The translations under genes were made by a program, and so were the position numbers. 64,000 bases of DNA from Phytophthora quininea (lineage: Eukaryota; Oomycota; Peronosporomycetes; Peronosporales; Peronosporaceae), in contig JAAVTG010000597.1 in NCBI GenBank assembly GCA_011947345.1, forward strand, positions 1-64,000. The letters are read 5' to 3'. The notes beneath the pieces were generated by a model. The model was given only the letters and a program-made list of their open reading frames with translations, was not told where the DNA came from and searched no databases. Positions 22,330 to 33,627 of this stretch are shown in pieces. Positions within the stretch are counted from its first letter, which is position 1. Every line of letters starts with the position of its first letter.

Positions 22330-25300
22330 GGTAACCTTTTTTGGATCACCGGCGGGTCCGGTCACGATTCGGGTCTTGAGACCCGATCCGAGGCCATTTA
22401 GAAAACAGCAGCATTTTTCGAGGATCACTCAGGGATAGCGAGACCCAAAGTAGGATCATAAAATAGTAAGTAAATTAAAAGTTATGGTAAACCTATCACC
22501 TTTGATATCAATGCAAACAGATAACTCTGGCGCGTCTCACCCGACACAAGCATAAAGGAGATAGGCATATTCGTACGTATGGGATTGTTAGGAATACAGA
22601 ACATAGCGGCTTTGGTGTTTTCATAGCAGCAAAACGGATGACCATAATACAGGATCATTTCTAGGTCATTTTGCTACTTCTGAGTTATTGACTTGGTTTG
22701 AAAGGCGGGAGCCCGGACAACGAAAAGGCGATGATGAGGGATGGAGAGTTTAGCCAGCTCTTTGTGATGCCCGGTAAAGCGGTAATCACCATCCTACCCT
22801 AGCTGGTCCTTGTCCCAATGTTAGTTATATTCAAATCACCGTTACTATGCTCAGTGTACATTCGTGTACCGGACAGAAAACTGGAGTCTGATAATTTCAG
22901 AACCATTTCGTGTCCAGGCATAGGGAGGTGGTCTATGTAACGGGGAGACCCTAAAAACATTATCGTTCCTTATTATCCAACTAGTCGTCATATTCCTGAA
23001 ACTCTGGCCTTTTTGCTTAAGAATTTCTGAAAATGTCAACTGGGAAAATCTTTTCATCGGCCATAAGCATTCCTTTTGTATAGAAATGTTACCAATTGAT
23101 GCTGAGGTTGTTAGGTTTCAAAACCTGCAAGTCCCAAAGGTTTTATCTAGATTTACCTACGCGAGTTACGCAAGGAACGCACGACAATTTCTCATTTTGC
23201 ACAGTCGCACTAACGTATTTTAGGGTTTCCGTTAGTTTGCGGCATCCCATAAGAAACCCTAGGAATCCCCAACTCGAACCTCACTTCCAAAAGTTCCAAT
23301 CCGACGCCCTTCTAGCCACCCACTTCAGCTCACGTTTCTACGATGTCCGAGGTGTTCATGCACGACGGCACACCTGACGAGGGCGACAACTACGACGAAG
23401 ACTGGGATTTCAGTGATCCACCAGTTGAAGAAGACGAAGATCAGGTCACTGGCCCTGTTCCGGTGATTGAAGGGGATACTGGTGTCGACACCGCGGGCAA
23501 CGAGATGGTGGAAGATGCCAGAACCCGTACTGGCGGACTCGAGTCAACCAGTACATCCGATGCAAGTGACAGCTCCGATTCAAGTTCGTCTGAAGACAGC
23601 GACAGTTCTGAGCATGAAGATACCCCGGTGCACGCGACCGTGATCCAAGTCGATGGTTACGCGTACACTCGCGCACGCGTATCATCCAAGAAGTGGTCGT
23701 ATCGCTGCAGTGTGTATCGACGAACGGGATGCAGAGGAAAAGTCGATTACGACTTGAGGCTGCAGCGGTACATCAACTTCACTCCGCATACATGCCGAGC
23801 CGACGTCGAGATTCCGCGGCGACTTGTGAATGTATCGGAGCGAATGGGGGTGAAGTTGACCGCCGCTTGGCAACTTTAAACTTGGCTTTAACCGCGCAGC
23901 GTATCTGGGATACCGTCAATCAGCAGTTTTTCCAGCCGGTCAATGACGTGGTGATCCAAAGACTAACGCGCGATCAGGTGATTGCGCGGGTGTATCGAAT
24001 TCGTCGTCAACATTTCGGTGGTGATATACACGGAGTGGTTGAAGTGCCCAATCTCAGCCTGGTCTCGGGAACCCAACTCACGTTCTTTCAGTTCCAGCAC
24101 ACCTTCTACGACAACGGATCTCTTCAGAGACTTATTGGATGGGCTCACCCAAGACTACTGGAGATTCTCAGATATCCCGGACTTCAACTTTTCATTGACG
24201 GCACGTTCAGGAGCGTGCCTCATCACTTCCACCAATGTGTCATTGTGATGGTGAATGACCCTGCAAGCCGCGTGTTCGTTCCGGTGTTCTACGCGCTAAC
24301 GACCGGACGAACTGCCAACATTTACACCAGGCTCCTCCGATTTGTCAACGATTCAACCGGTCAGAACTTGCGCCCGGCACAAGTGGTCGTCGATTTTGAG
24401 CAAGCGCTGATCGATGCCGTCGGTATCGTGTTTCCAGATACTCGCGTGGTGGGTTGTCATTTTCATTTTAAGCAAGCTACCCGCCGCCGGGTGATCGCAC
24501 TGCACATACCCGCTCCAGAAGTAAGCATCGCCATGGAGGTCGGAATGCTAGACATGCTGACTGTCATTCCCCGGGTGACATTGGCCCTCACGGACTGGTC
24601 TATGTTGAGCGACAGATCCGCCTCCGGTGCTCGAGTCGTGGGATCGCGTACTCCACGACAAGATGAACTCAGTTTTGGAACTATTTCCGCCGCACATGGC
24701 TGGTGCGCTTTCCAGCAGATGTGTGGAACATCCACGGCATTGACCTCTCGGTTGTGTGCAGGACTAACAATCCTTTGGAACGGCTCAACAGGGAGCTGAA
24801 CTCGGCGATCACGTCAGCCCATCCCAACCTCGCATCCTTCGTCGGGACTATCGGCATGCTCTCTCAACGCTATGTCCAGCTGTTAACTGATATCACGAAC
24901 CGCAGAACAACAGCCCCACCTCATGGTGCTATCCAATTACCAGCACCTGTTGACGTTGTTCCAACCCGAAGGCGAAGAGCTCAAGCGACACGTGGGAGAC
25001 CATCGGCAAGAGGCAGACCGGGGCGAGCTGCGTCTGTAAGATCAGCAAACAGAGCTCGTGCCCGACAAACTACTGAAAGAGTAACCATCCGGCGACCTCA
25101 AAGACTGACAAGGCGCACGACGGGAAATGCTCGGCCTTGAGCAAAAACTTGCTCAGCAGCTGCAAGCAACCGGCGATTGACAACAAGAACTACAAGACAT
25201 GCTCGACTCCAAACTTGATAAAGCAGGGTAGTTAAACCTTCATTCTTTAATATATATAACCTTTTCATTCATCCAAAAATGGAGGGTTTTGAACAATTTT

Positions 25301-25420
25301 GTGGGGTCTGTATGTGGTCACTAAAACAAGTGTGTACTTTGATGGTCACGTTTGGGTCTCGGAAAACAGCAAGACCCTGAGTGCGACCAGACCTGCCGGT
25401 GACCCATATAATGTTTTTCC
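22330..25420 (+). mobile_element. MULE DNA transposon (family 2), copy B
   Basis: GTGCCAAG duplication at 22322-22329 and 25421-25428, with the same imperfect TIRs as copy A. Bases 22330-23342 hold no gene. The transposase pseudogene spans 23343-25140. Confidence 0.85.
23343..25140 (+). pseudogene. MULE transposase (family 2), copy B
   Basis: The better preserved copy. An acidic N-terminus and FLYWCH-like finger run from 23343 to 23879. The frame then shifts, and 23880-24570 carries FIDGTFRSVP (about 24191), VVDFEQAL (about 24390) and a GCHFHFKQA block. A second shift near 24573 and a TGA near 24663, where family 1 has Trp, precede the last segment (24703-25140) with TNNPLERLNREL and a basic tail. 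It would need at least three repairs to read through. Confidence 0.85.
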
Positions 25421-25428
25421 GTGCCAAG

Positions 25429-26360
25429 AGAAATCCTCGGACAAGAGGAACCAAGGCCGAAGGCCGGGCAGGGGATCGTGGGCCCAGCGTTCGGCCTGGC
25501 GCGAACATGGAGACACACGAGAACACATCGGGCCACAGTGACCCGGGGATGCCGCAGCGAGTCTCGACGGAGAGCAGCACCACGACGCGGGGGGCCATGC
25601 GCCAACACGAACACGAACGGTCGCTTCAAGATCGGTCGCTACAAAACCACAGGGAACTCAAGACTACGACAGGAGACAACGGCAAGACCAGGACAAGCAA
25701 CGATCCCAAAGACTACAAGGCCAACAAGGAACCCCAGAACCTCACAGAAGCGCGGGAGCATAGTAGAAGAGCAGATATGCCACTTTGATGGTGGCACAGT
25801 GGGGGGATCTCCGCAGGATAACGATCAGTGGAGCTCCGGAAATCAAGGTCCCAGTAACGACAACCTACACCTGATGTGGCACACGCGTGCATAAGAACCT
25901 GGCCAATCGTTCTGTCCCTACACGCATCCAAGGGCGATCGGACCGATGGAGACTGAATGCATCACAAATAAAGACTTCTGTGGCACCCGTGTCCGGGACC
26001 ACGGCAGACAACTTGGTCACGCTGTGGTGTCAGGTATCGCAGATATCGATGTTGAGCACGCGTCGAGAACAAGAACGGTGGCCTGAGCAATACTAGTTCC
26101 CGTATCGGGCTACCGGGAGAAGCAAGAAGACGACAATGCGCCACAGCAAGTACGGGTCGAATAACTAGTGATCAAGAGTTCCGCACGCACTGGCGAGTGA
26201 CCAAATGCGCAGCCCACCAAGGGGCACCGTCACAGGCTGCCGCCAACGATGTAAGGGATCCAGCACCCTCCACACGAGGCAATGGATCCGATCCGACCAA
26301 GGACTGACTGTAAAGCTTCGCCGCACGGATGCTACCCGGTATGACGAGGTATTGACGGGA
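25429..26360 (+). other. Unidentified repeat, right half, copy B
   Basis: Same as 7229-8160. No convincing gene, RNA or terminal repeat seen. The left half is 22125-22329, across the MULE. Confidence 0.35.
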
Positions 26361-26365
26361 AACTA

Positions 26366-26556
26366 AAGCGAGTCACGCGCTCGTGTGCATAGTAAGATAG
26401 CCATCGAGTTAGCTCCTGCATGTAGGTAGCTCTGGATATGAGTGGCTGGATTGGCAACCGGAGCTGCCGGGTACGACCCATTCAGCGTTGCTGATGCCGT
26501 GCTCGCCCTGAGCGCAAACCGTTGATAACCGAGAAAATAAAAATAAAAAATAAAAA
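26366..26556 (+). mobile_element. SINE-like stretch with (AAAAT)n tail, copy B
   Basis: As in copy A, with one more A in the tail. Degenerate A-box-like and B-box-like segments precede the A/T tail. It lies about 175 bp before the LRR gene start and could overlap its promoter. Confidence 0.3.
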
Positions 26557-26731
26557 TAATTCTCAATCTGTCGTGCATGGCCTCGTTGGAAGATGTGTAT
26601 GTTTTTAATGGCCGTAAGTTTTCCTTCAACTTGTGTGTTCATCATGTAAACAAACACTTCAGTTACGCTCACGAGGTGATCGTTCGTTGCGGTACTTTTC
26701 GTCCGTTTCTGAGTCGATCCAAGAACGAAAC

Positions 26732-29297
26732 ATGTGGCTGTTCACTGTGAGAATGGAGTCGTCTGGTAAGGTAGGTGTGGTCGATGACGACGAAGCTCGA
26801 GAAGTCTTCTGTCAGGAGAGTAATGACCGTCCTTTGCGTCGGAAGTCTTCGTCGCTACAACATCAGCCGTCCGTCGCCCCGAGAAGAGTCCACCCAGTAA
26901 CAACCGACACCGTCGGTGGCGCTCTCGAAAAGATGACTAGCAAGTGCACCAAGCAGAAGGTCAATACCGTGTCTGCTGGCAAAGAACGCGTGAAAAATAT
27001 TGTCCTGCAGGTTTCCATTGCTCTAGCATTGATCGTTTGTGTGGCGTGGACATTGTGGCTCATCTTCCTGAATATCGCTCCAAACGACACTGTGAACCGC
27101 GTTATGAACACGAAGACATTCGAATATGGCTCGTTTTGGCTGTTTATCGACCCGCCGAAGAAGTTGGTAGTGGCTGCTGCGTTCGGGTTGTCAGTTATTG
27201 CATTCGGATACCTCGGAGTATTGTTTAAGATGCTTCCATTCTGGAAGGACTCGAAGCAGTCGTACTTGGTCTACCAGAACCCGACCACGCTCGTCAAGAA
27301 ACTTGAAAAGGCGATGGATAAAAAGCGAGGACCCGTCGCCTCTGCAGCAAGGAAATTGGCGTCATCACTTTCAGACGGAAGCCAAGCGAAAAAGTATATT
27401 GTACGTACCAATTCATTCCACAGCTTTTACACGGTTCTTATTCGCTTGTTTTGTAGAAACTCGTGATGAAGTTCGGCGACTTGGCTCTGGAAACAGTTCT
27501 TCTCTATCAGATGCTTGAAGCCGGGTCGCCTGCAGTGTTAATCGGGATCATCACGATGATTGTAGCGTCCAATGCTTTATCTTGTGCGATTATGCTGTTC
27601 GTTCCGTACGAACGAGCTCCGATGGCCGAAATTCTCGTCGACATCCTGTACGTATTATCGGCATTACTTGACCGCTCGTAAAGCTGACTCATCTCGATGC
27701 TTGCGCGTACAGATTCGATGTGCTTGTCGTTGTCGGATTTCCGATGCTCGTCGTCTTCTACTGTTTATCAACCTTCACCTTCGACCGAGCAAAATTAGCG
27801 ATAAACCTCGAAGTTTTTCCCGCCGGTTGGTTCGAGCAAGGTGCTAGTGTGATCGCTGATCCCGTCGAGACATCAGTCATCTACAAGAGCTTGAAATCGC
27901 TACGGATCATGACAGTCCTTGACTTTTTCACTCGAATGGGGGTCAACACCACACTCTGTTTTCGACTACACCAAGTCGTCGATCTGATCCACCACCCCAA
28001 GAAGCGACAAGGTAATGTTTATCCCAAGCGCAGTCGCCTCGCTGCGATTGCTTTGGTATTATTTGCCGTGTTTCTGGTGGTCTTCGTCGAAGAAAGTGTG
28101 CGAACATCAACCGCTGCTTGCAAAGCTCATCCAGAGTGTGTTATGAATGCACGCCGGTGGATTCGCTTGGAAAGTGACTCGCTGACGCAATGTCCTTGTC
28201 TGATACTCATCGACCGAGACCTCGCTCCAAAAACGTACCCGGAATGGGAGAAACCAAAGAACATGACTGACAAAGTGGCACAGCTTGCCACCACTGGAGA
28301 CTTGCAGACACTTCAACTGACAAATCGATATTTGGCTGAACTTCCAGTAGAACTCCGCCGCTGCAAGAACTTGAAGCATTTGTACGTTGTCTGCTTGATA
28401 TCCGAGAATGAAATACTGACAATCGTTTGGGTTGTAGATCGCTCGAATACACCAACACGCAGACATTTCCGCCATGGATCAAAGAATTCACCAAGCTCGA
28501 ATTTCTGTACGTCCCAATCTGGTTCGTATCACGCTCCATCGCTCTCACTTTGCATAAAAATATGTTGTAGGCACGTGGAGAGTAAACTCACGAGTCCAAT
28601 GGTGCTCATACCGCTAGACATGTTCGATGACATGTCGTCGCTTACGTTCATTCACCTTGCAGCCTTTATCCCGATGGCGGAACTTCCGTCTTTTGATGGT
28701 CTGACGGGCCTCAAATCGCTCACTCTTGCTGCGTTTCTCGCTCTGGACAAACTTCCTTCCTTCGACAAGCTTCACAATCTCGAACGCCTCGTGCTTGCGG
28801 CAATGCCGACGATCAACACGTTGCCGGAGTTGTCAGCACTCACGAACTTGAAGTCGTTTGCAGCTTTAGACCGAGGCACCTGGTGCTGCAATGGATTTAT
28901 TAGCGCCTGTAATCTCAGCGACGGGAAATGCGGCGTTCACCCGGTCTGGGGGACTCCTGCTGCGACGTGTTTAAGCCCCAATCGAACCGACGAAATCCCG
29001 TCAGCTGCAACCCTCGAGGTATTGAAAAAGTTTGCATATTCAACGTGTGGTCCGGTGCTGCAGCCTGGAATGTCAGAAGATCCTCCAACACCAGAAACCA
29101 TGGCTCCGTGCAATGGCACGTTATATCGACAGTGCCCAACTTCTGATGGAGTCGAGTCGATGTGCTACAACGCCAGATTCATGGGGATCGCCTGCACCAC
29201 CAACAAATATCCGATCGAAATGCGGCGACGTCAAATTGCTCAAAGTGTCGGTGATCCCTGCAACCCCGAGGTAGAAGCTTGGCTAGGATGCAAGTAG
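26732..29297 (+). CDS. LRR transmembrane protein, five exons, intact (copy B)
   Basis: Exons 26732-27400, 27457-27647, 27713-28381, 28438-28506 and 28571-29297 join in phase to a 774-residue protein. All four introns are 56-65 bp and start GTACGT. An alternative start lies at 26753. A Ser/Arg-rich cytosolic N-terminus is followed by several hydrophobic segments (for example IVLQVSIALALIVCVAWTLW and LAAIALVLFAVFLVVFVEES). An LRR tract follows, starting at LQTLQLTNRYLAELPVELRR and continuing through LPSFDGLTGLKSLTL-type repeats. The C-terminus is Cys-rich and ends WLGCK. This pattern fits a family of oomycete membrane LRR proteins. Ligand and role are unknown. It is the only gene in the window with an uninterrupted multi-exon structure. 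Confidence 0.85.
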
Positions 29298-29386
29298 CAT
29301 AATTATCCATTCTAATCCAAAACCCATCAACGCCGGAGGTGATCAATTCTAAGTTCACTTCAGAATGCGAGCTTCAAGAGGGAGGG

Positions 29387-31828
29387 ACGGAGTAGTTATG
29401 CGCGGTTGTGGGCACCACACAGCCGGTCTCCGTCATCGTCGACCCGACCAGTTTGGTAGGCATCCTGAAGAATGTAATCAAGAAGGCTAAGAAACGAACA
29501 CTTGACTGTCGTCCTTGTGAGTTGAAGCTTTTCCTGGGGAAGAAGCAAGTCGACCCAAAGTTGATCCTAAGCGCAAGAGCGACGAGAACGAGGACACCGT
29601 ATGGTTAAAAACGTCTGACTTGGTAAACGTGATGCTCGATGAGAATCGCTGCCCATGGAATTCACCTATGTGGACCCAGGCTTCGGCTCAGCAATGACGG
29701 TATTTGGGGAAGGGCTTTCCTGACGCAGGAAGAATTCACGTGCTGGTGGTCGTTCCTAAAGATGCAGACCCACCTGTGACTGCTTCTTTTCCTCGAGGGC
29801 CAGAACTGGATTTAATATCGTGCAGTGCCCTCCTCGAATTTTTGAAAGGTGAAATGCTCCATAAGAATTCCATAAACTCAGGTCCTCACTATTTGGAAGC
29901 CGAGAGTTCGCTGTTCCAGTTAGTTAGGCGAGACGAGGCCATTGCAACAGCCGCAGACTGCTTCAAGACCATCCTCAAAAGACCTTGTGAACGATCCATC
30001 GTGCATATCCCTGTTTGCTCGGGAATGTCTGGTTTGGGGAAAACGCGCGCATGCTGGAAGAAGGCGGTTGAATTTCGAAAGACAAGTTACACTTGGATGC
30101 TACCAGTATTATTGTTTCTTACTCTGTGCCTAGTCCACTGCCAGTGGGGACGCGATTTCGATCGAGGCGTCTTTCTCGTGAAGGTTGCTGTACCGATTTT
30201 GTCTGGATGGTAATTGCTCCAACGAGTTCGGACGTCGGTTTGCGTTGCGGTTACCGTGCAATGGAAGCCATCTGACGGTGTTGAATGTCATCAAAGTCAT
30301 CGAGCTAAAGCTCCGCAACGATGCTGAACAGCCAGCACAAACCTTAGGGAAAGCAGCGCCGCTGTATTTGTTTCTTGGTGTTGATGACTATCAAAGCGTT
30401 CGGAAGATTGCCCAGAAATTTCAGTTTTGCGCGAGCTCGTGGAAGTGATTGATGACACGACGTCCAGGTATAATCTTACTACCCATGCTTGCCGGTAGGA
30501 GTTGGGATATGATCAGAGGCTCGCGTTTTGTGACCAGACGGCTTCCAATGAACCTCTTGACGATGGACGATATATCGCGCGCTGTGGAGAATAATCCGAA
30601 ATATGCTCCGCTCTTGAAACAGCCTCAAATTCGTGGCGGTTTGCTTTTTATTGAAGGTAATCCACGGTGGAGTTTTGATTATCTGAAGACAATCAGGGAT
30701 AAAGTGAATATCCCGTCCATTTGGATACCATCCAAGCCTGCTTCGCTTCAAACAGGGATCAGTATCTTTCTCTGTACTTGAACCGATTGCCGCTTGGGCT
30801 GTGTATCCGTCTAGCCGCCTTTGCTGTGTCTGGTTTAGCAGTCTTACCGCCTGATGACTTTACTGAAGGCTACACGTGGCCAAAACTCCGCGATTCGTCG
30901 CTGTGTTTGCTACGGAAGCGTGGTATCGGTGATGAAAGTGACGTTCGCGTTCCTTATACGTTGCTGTGGGTTATTGGGCCGGAAAATATTGACGCAGTGA
31001 CTACCAACGTAGAAAAAGCTTCATTGTGGCCCTTGCAGATCTAGGTGAGATGGTAGACTCGACACTATTCGAGATTCAACTCTGGCAATCGTGGGAGGTA
31101 TTCGGGGCTTGGGTTTATGCGTTGAAAATCAATGCATTGCTGATACTTGGACACACAACGGTGACTCTTGAAGAAGTGCTGCCTCGCATGATGATGACTG
31201 CAGAAACCCGTCGTCTTTCGGTAGAGCTGGTTCCGTCAAAAGTGTTTGAGAGCACTGAAAAGTTTGGTAAGGATATCCCTGGGACTATTTTATCAAGTTT
31301 GAATGAACAGGAAGCAGTCGACTGGACGGAAGGTGGCCACATTGGAATCCATCGCGGTGAAAATGATGTCGACATTTATTTTGCGCTACGTGTACGAGCT
31401 AGCTGTTGTTGTCGACCAGAAAAACGACAGCTTGGGAAATTTCAACCGAGCCACGCAAAAACATATTTTGATAAGCTTAGTGAACGACCTGAATTCCTGG
31501 ATAAGCGTGTCCGCTTGTTAAGAGGGTTCATGAATGTGTTTCCAAGGAAGAGCTGGTGAATGTGCCATCCGATTGCTTCCTCCTGAGCCGCGACGAGTGT
31601 GAGCAACTCCATGGGACGTTGGTGTTCCACCCGGCGGGCTCGCCTACGATCTCAGTCAACTCGGCATGCAGGGCCGCTGTCAAAACATTGGTAACTGGAA
31701 GTGATGCTGAGATCGTTGTGGACGAAATTATGAAGAGGGGATTCATCGGTGCCAGGGAGGTGGTTTCTTTCATTAAAAAGCGTCAGCTACGAGCTGAATT
31801 TGACGACGACTTAGCGGCATTTGCGTAG
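29387..31828 (+). pseudogene. Crinkler (CRN) family effector pseudogene, copy B
   Basis: CRN-like N-terminus: a CAVVG-type start (29399 on), LFLGKK near 29528, HVLVVVP at about 29737-29757. The C-terminal region has a P-loop-like SGLGKT (about 30030) and LYLFLGVDDY (about 30365), as in CRNs with an NTPase-like domain. The expected start codon reads ACG at 29387 with TAG at 29393-29395. Frame breaks near 29600-29700, 30210, 30445, 30770 and 31030 disrupt the rest. The stop is at 31826-31828. No signal peptide is seen. Loss of the start in both copies means inactivation before duplication. Confidence 0.85.
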
Positions 31829-32254
31829 TAGTCCAACGGAATAGGCGGGAGACTTGAACGAAAAGTCTAGCATATTGCCTAAACAACAAACATTTTCGGA
31901 CGATCACTGTCTGTTCTCAACAACCTTCTCTAAGCTTGCCGCTGGTCGCCGAACCTGTCTTCAGAATGTTTTGGATCGAGGATATCCAGACTTGGTCGAC
32001 GACTTTGATTTCAACGAGCACTCGAAAATTGCCGAGTATATCAAGATGACTGGTTGACCACGGCCCAGCTGGTATTGGATCGGATACTACCAGGACGGTT
32101 GAAGACGAACGTCGAGGTCACACGTTTTCTGTCTGAACGTGACAGTGCACAATACTTGACGGGGTCTTCACGCATCAAGTCGAAAACCAACACTTTTCGA
32201 CTTGGAGTTATATATTTCATTTTGCAAAACGAGATGCGACCGCTACGCACCATG

Positions 32255-32531
32255 TGTGACGGTGGATAAGAGTCCACGTTTAGTGCCAGCTTGGCTAGGC
32301 GCAGCTACCGCTTGTGGAGGCTCGTGCAGAGCAACACATGCGGCAGCTAATAAGTTCGCACGCACGAGTGGCAGATGGTCACGTCGTCAGGATTCTCCCT
32401 GGGCTGCCAACGGGCTGGCAGGAGAGACCGAAAACGTACAGCTAGAGAGTTTAGTTCACTTTGCAATTTGCTCAATACACGTGAGCATACCGGGAGTCCC
32501 AGCTCCCAAGAATCGTCTAAGACACGTCACA
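32255..32531 (+). repeat. 5' LTR of Gypsy element
   Basis: 277 bp, begins TGTGACG and ends CGTCACA. The next bases form the perfect palindrome AAAGTTAACTTT (overlapping the LTR's last base) in place of a standard tRNA primer site. Confidence 0.96.
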
Positions 32532-32556
32532 AAGTTAACTTTAGGCCTACAGTGTC

Positions 32557-33627
32557 ATGAGGACCCGAAGCGGAACGTTGACAGGCAGTGAAGAGCAAGC
32601 TGCGCCAACGGATAACGTCAGATCAAGCCAAGACCAACGTGATCCGGAGCAGCGTGACTTTACCGTCAACATCCCCGTTACGTCATCGTCTATCACGCCG
32701 CCGAAGGTAACGAGCGTCTCCCATGCTTGCCTTGTCAAATGGAAGCGGGAAAGGCGTGAATACGAGGACACCATCACGGCACGGTGTGCAACAACTGGTG
32801 AAGACATCACCAAGGCGCTAGTGCCCGTGAAGAACACATTTGACCATGACTTGCTGAGTACCCTATGCAAGTACGATTGGGGCACCACCGTCGAGGAGGT
32901 GACCGAAGAGCGGATTGTGTCGGAGCTGAATGTGATCATCCGCAACATCAAGAGCGACACGATCACCGACATCGACGCCATTTTCGCGTCCGAGATGAAG
33001 ATGAACATGCAGGAGTCGGACGTCAAGGCTCGTATTATTCAGTACTTCCAACGGTGTGAAGAAATCATCATGCAGCATGGTTTGCAACAAACTTTCGCCA
33101 CTGGTGACGGCGTGAAGGAAAAGTGCAAGATCCTGAAGAAACACTTGCAACCAGCAGCTCTGAAGGAAGAAATTGAGCTACACCAGCGCTTTCACGGCAA
33201 AGACAGTAAGTTCTGCGACGTGGCGCTCTACAAGCTCGTCAAGGAAAAGGCTCTGGAACAAGAGAAGGCTTACCGGTCAACGACGGCCAGGAAGAAGCGT
33301 CAGCAACCCTTACAACCAGCACGCAGTGGTGACTCCAATGGAGGAACACCCAAGGACAGTGCTAGGAAAGTGAGGAAGACTGACAAAGCTGGTGGTAATC
33401 AACAGTCAAACAAAAAGGCGGCCACGACGGCAGCACCTGAGGACACCAGCAAGAGTTCGAAGGACAACACTGCGGGTAAATCCAAGCGGAAGCCGATGAC
33501 TGGTTGCTTCCACTGCGGCGGCGATCACTGGTTGAGTGAATGCACAGATATTGGTGAAGCCGAAAAGAGGCCATCCTTGCCGCTAAGGCAAGCAAGAGGA
33601 AGGGTGACGCGAAGAAATATCGCATGA
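32557..33627 (+). CDS. gag: Gypsy gag
   Basis: 356 residues, structural capsid/nucleocapsid protein of the retrotransposon. The start at 32557 is the first ATG after the LTR. A polar N-terminus is followed by a helical capsid-like region (about residues 45-215) and a Lys-rich linker. A zinc knuckle, CFHCGGDHWLSEC, lies near residue 312; its spacing is C-x2-C-x3-H-x4-C, one residue shorter than the usual CCHC knuckle. The stop overlaps the pol ATG by ATGA at 33624-33627, so pol could be reached by reinitiation. Confidence 0.9.
   Translation: MRTRSGTLTGSEEQAAPTDNVRSSQDQRDPEQRDFTVNIPVTSSSITPPKVTSVSHACLVKWKRERREYEDTITARCATTGEDITKALVPVKNTFDHDLLSTLCKYDWGTTVEEVTEERIVSELNVIIRNIKSDTITDIDAIFASEMKMNMQESDVKARIIQYFQRCEEIIMQHGLQQTFATGDGVKEKCKILKKHLQPAALKEEIELHQRFHGKDSKFCDVALYKLVKEKALEQEKAYRSTTARKKRQQPLQPARSGDSNGGTPKDSARKVRKTDKAGGNQQSNKKAATTAAPEDTSKSSKDNTAGKSKRKPMTGCFHCGGDHWLSECTDIGEAEKRPSLPLRQARGRVTRRNIA

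Noticed and set aside
32863..33150. Reverse-strand frames opposite Gypsy gag
   Set aside because: Antisense shadow of a clear gag frame.
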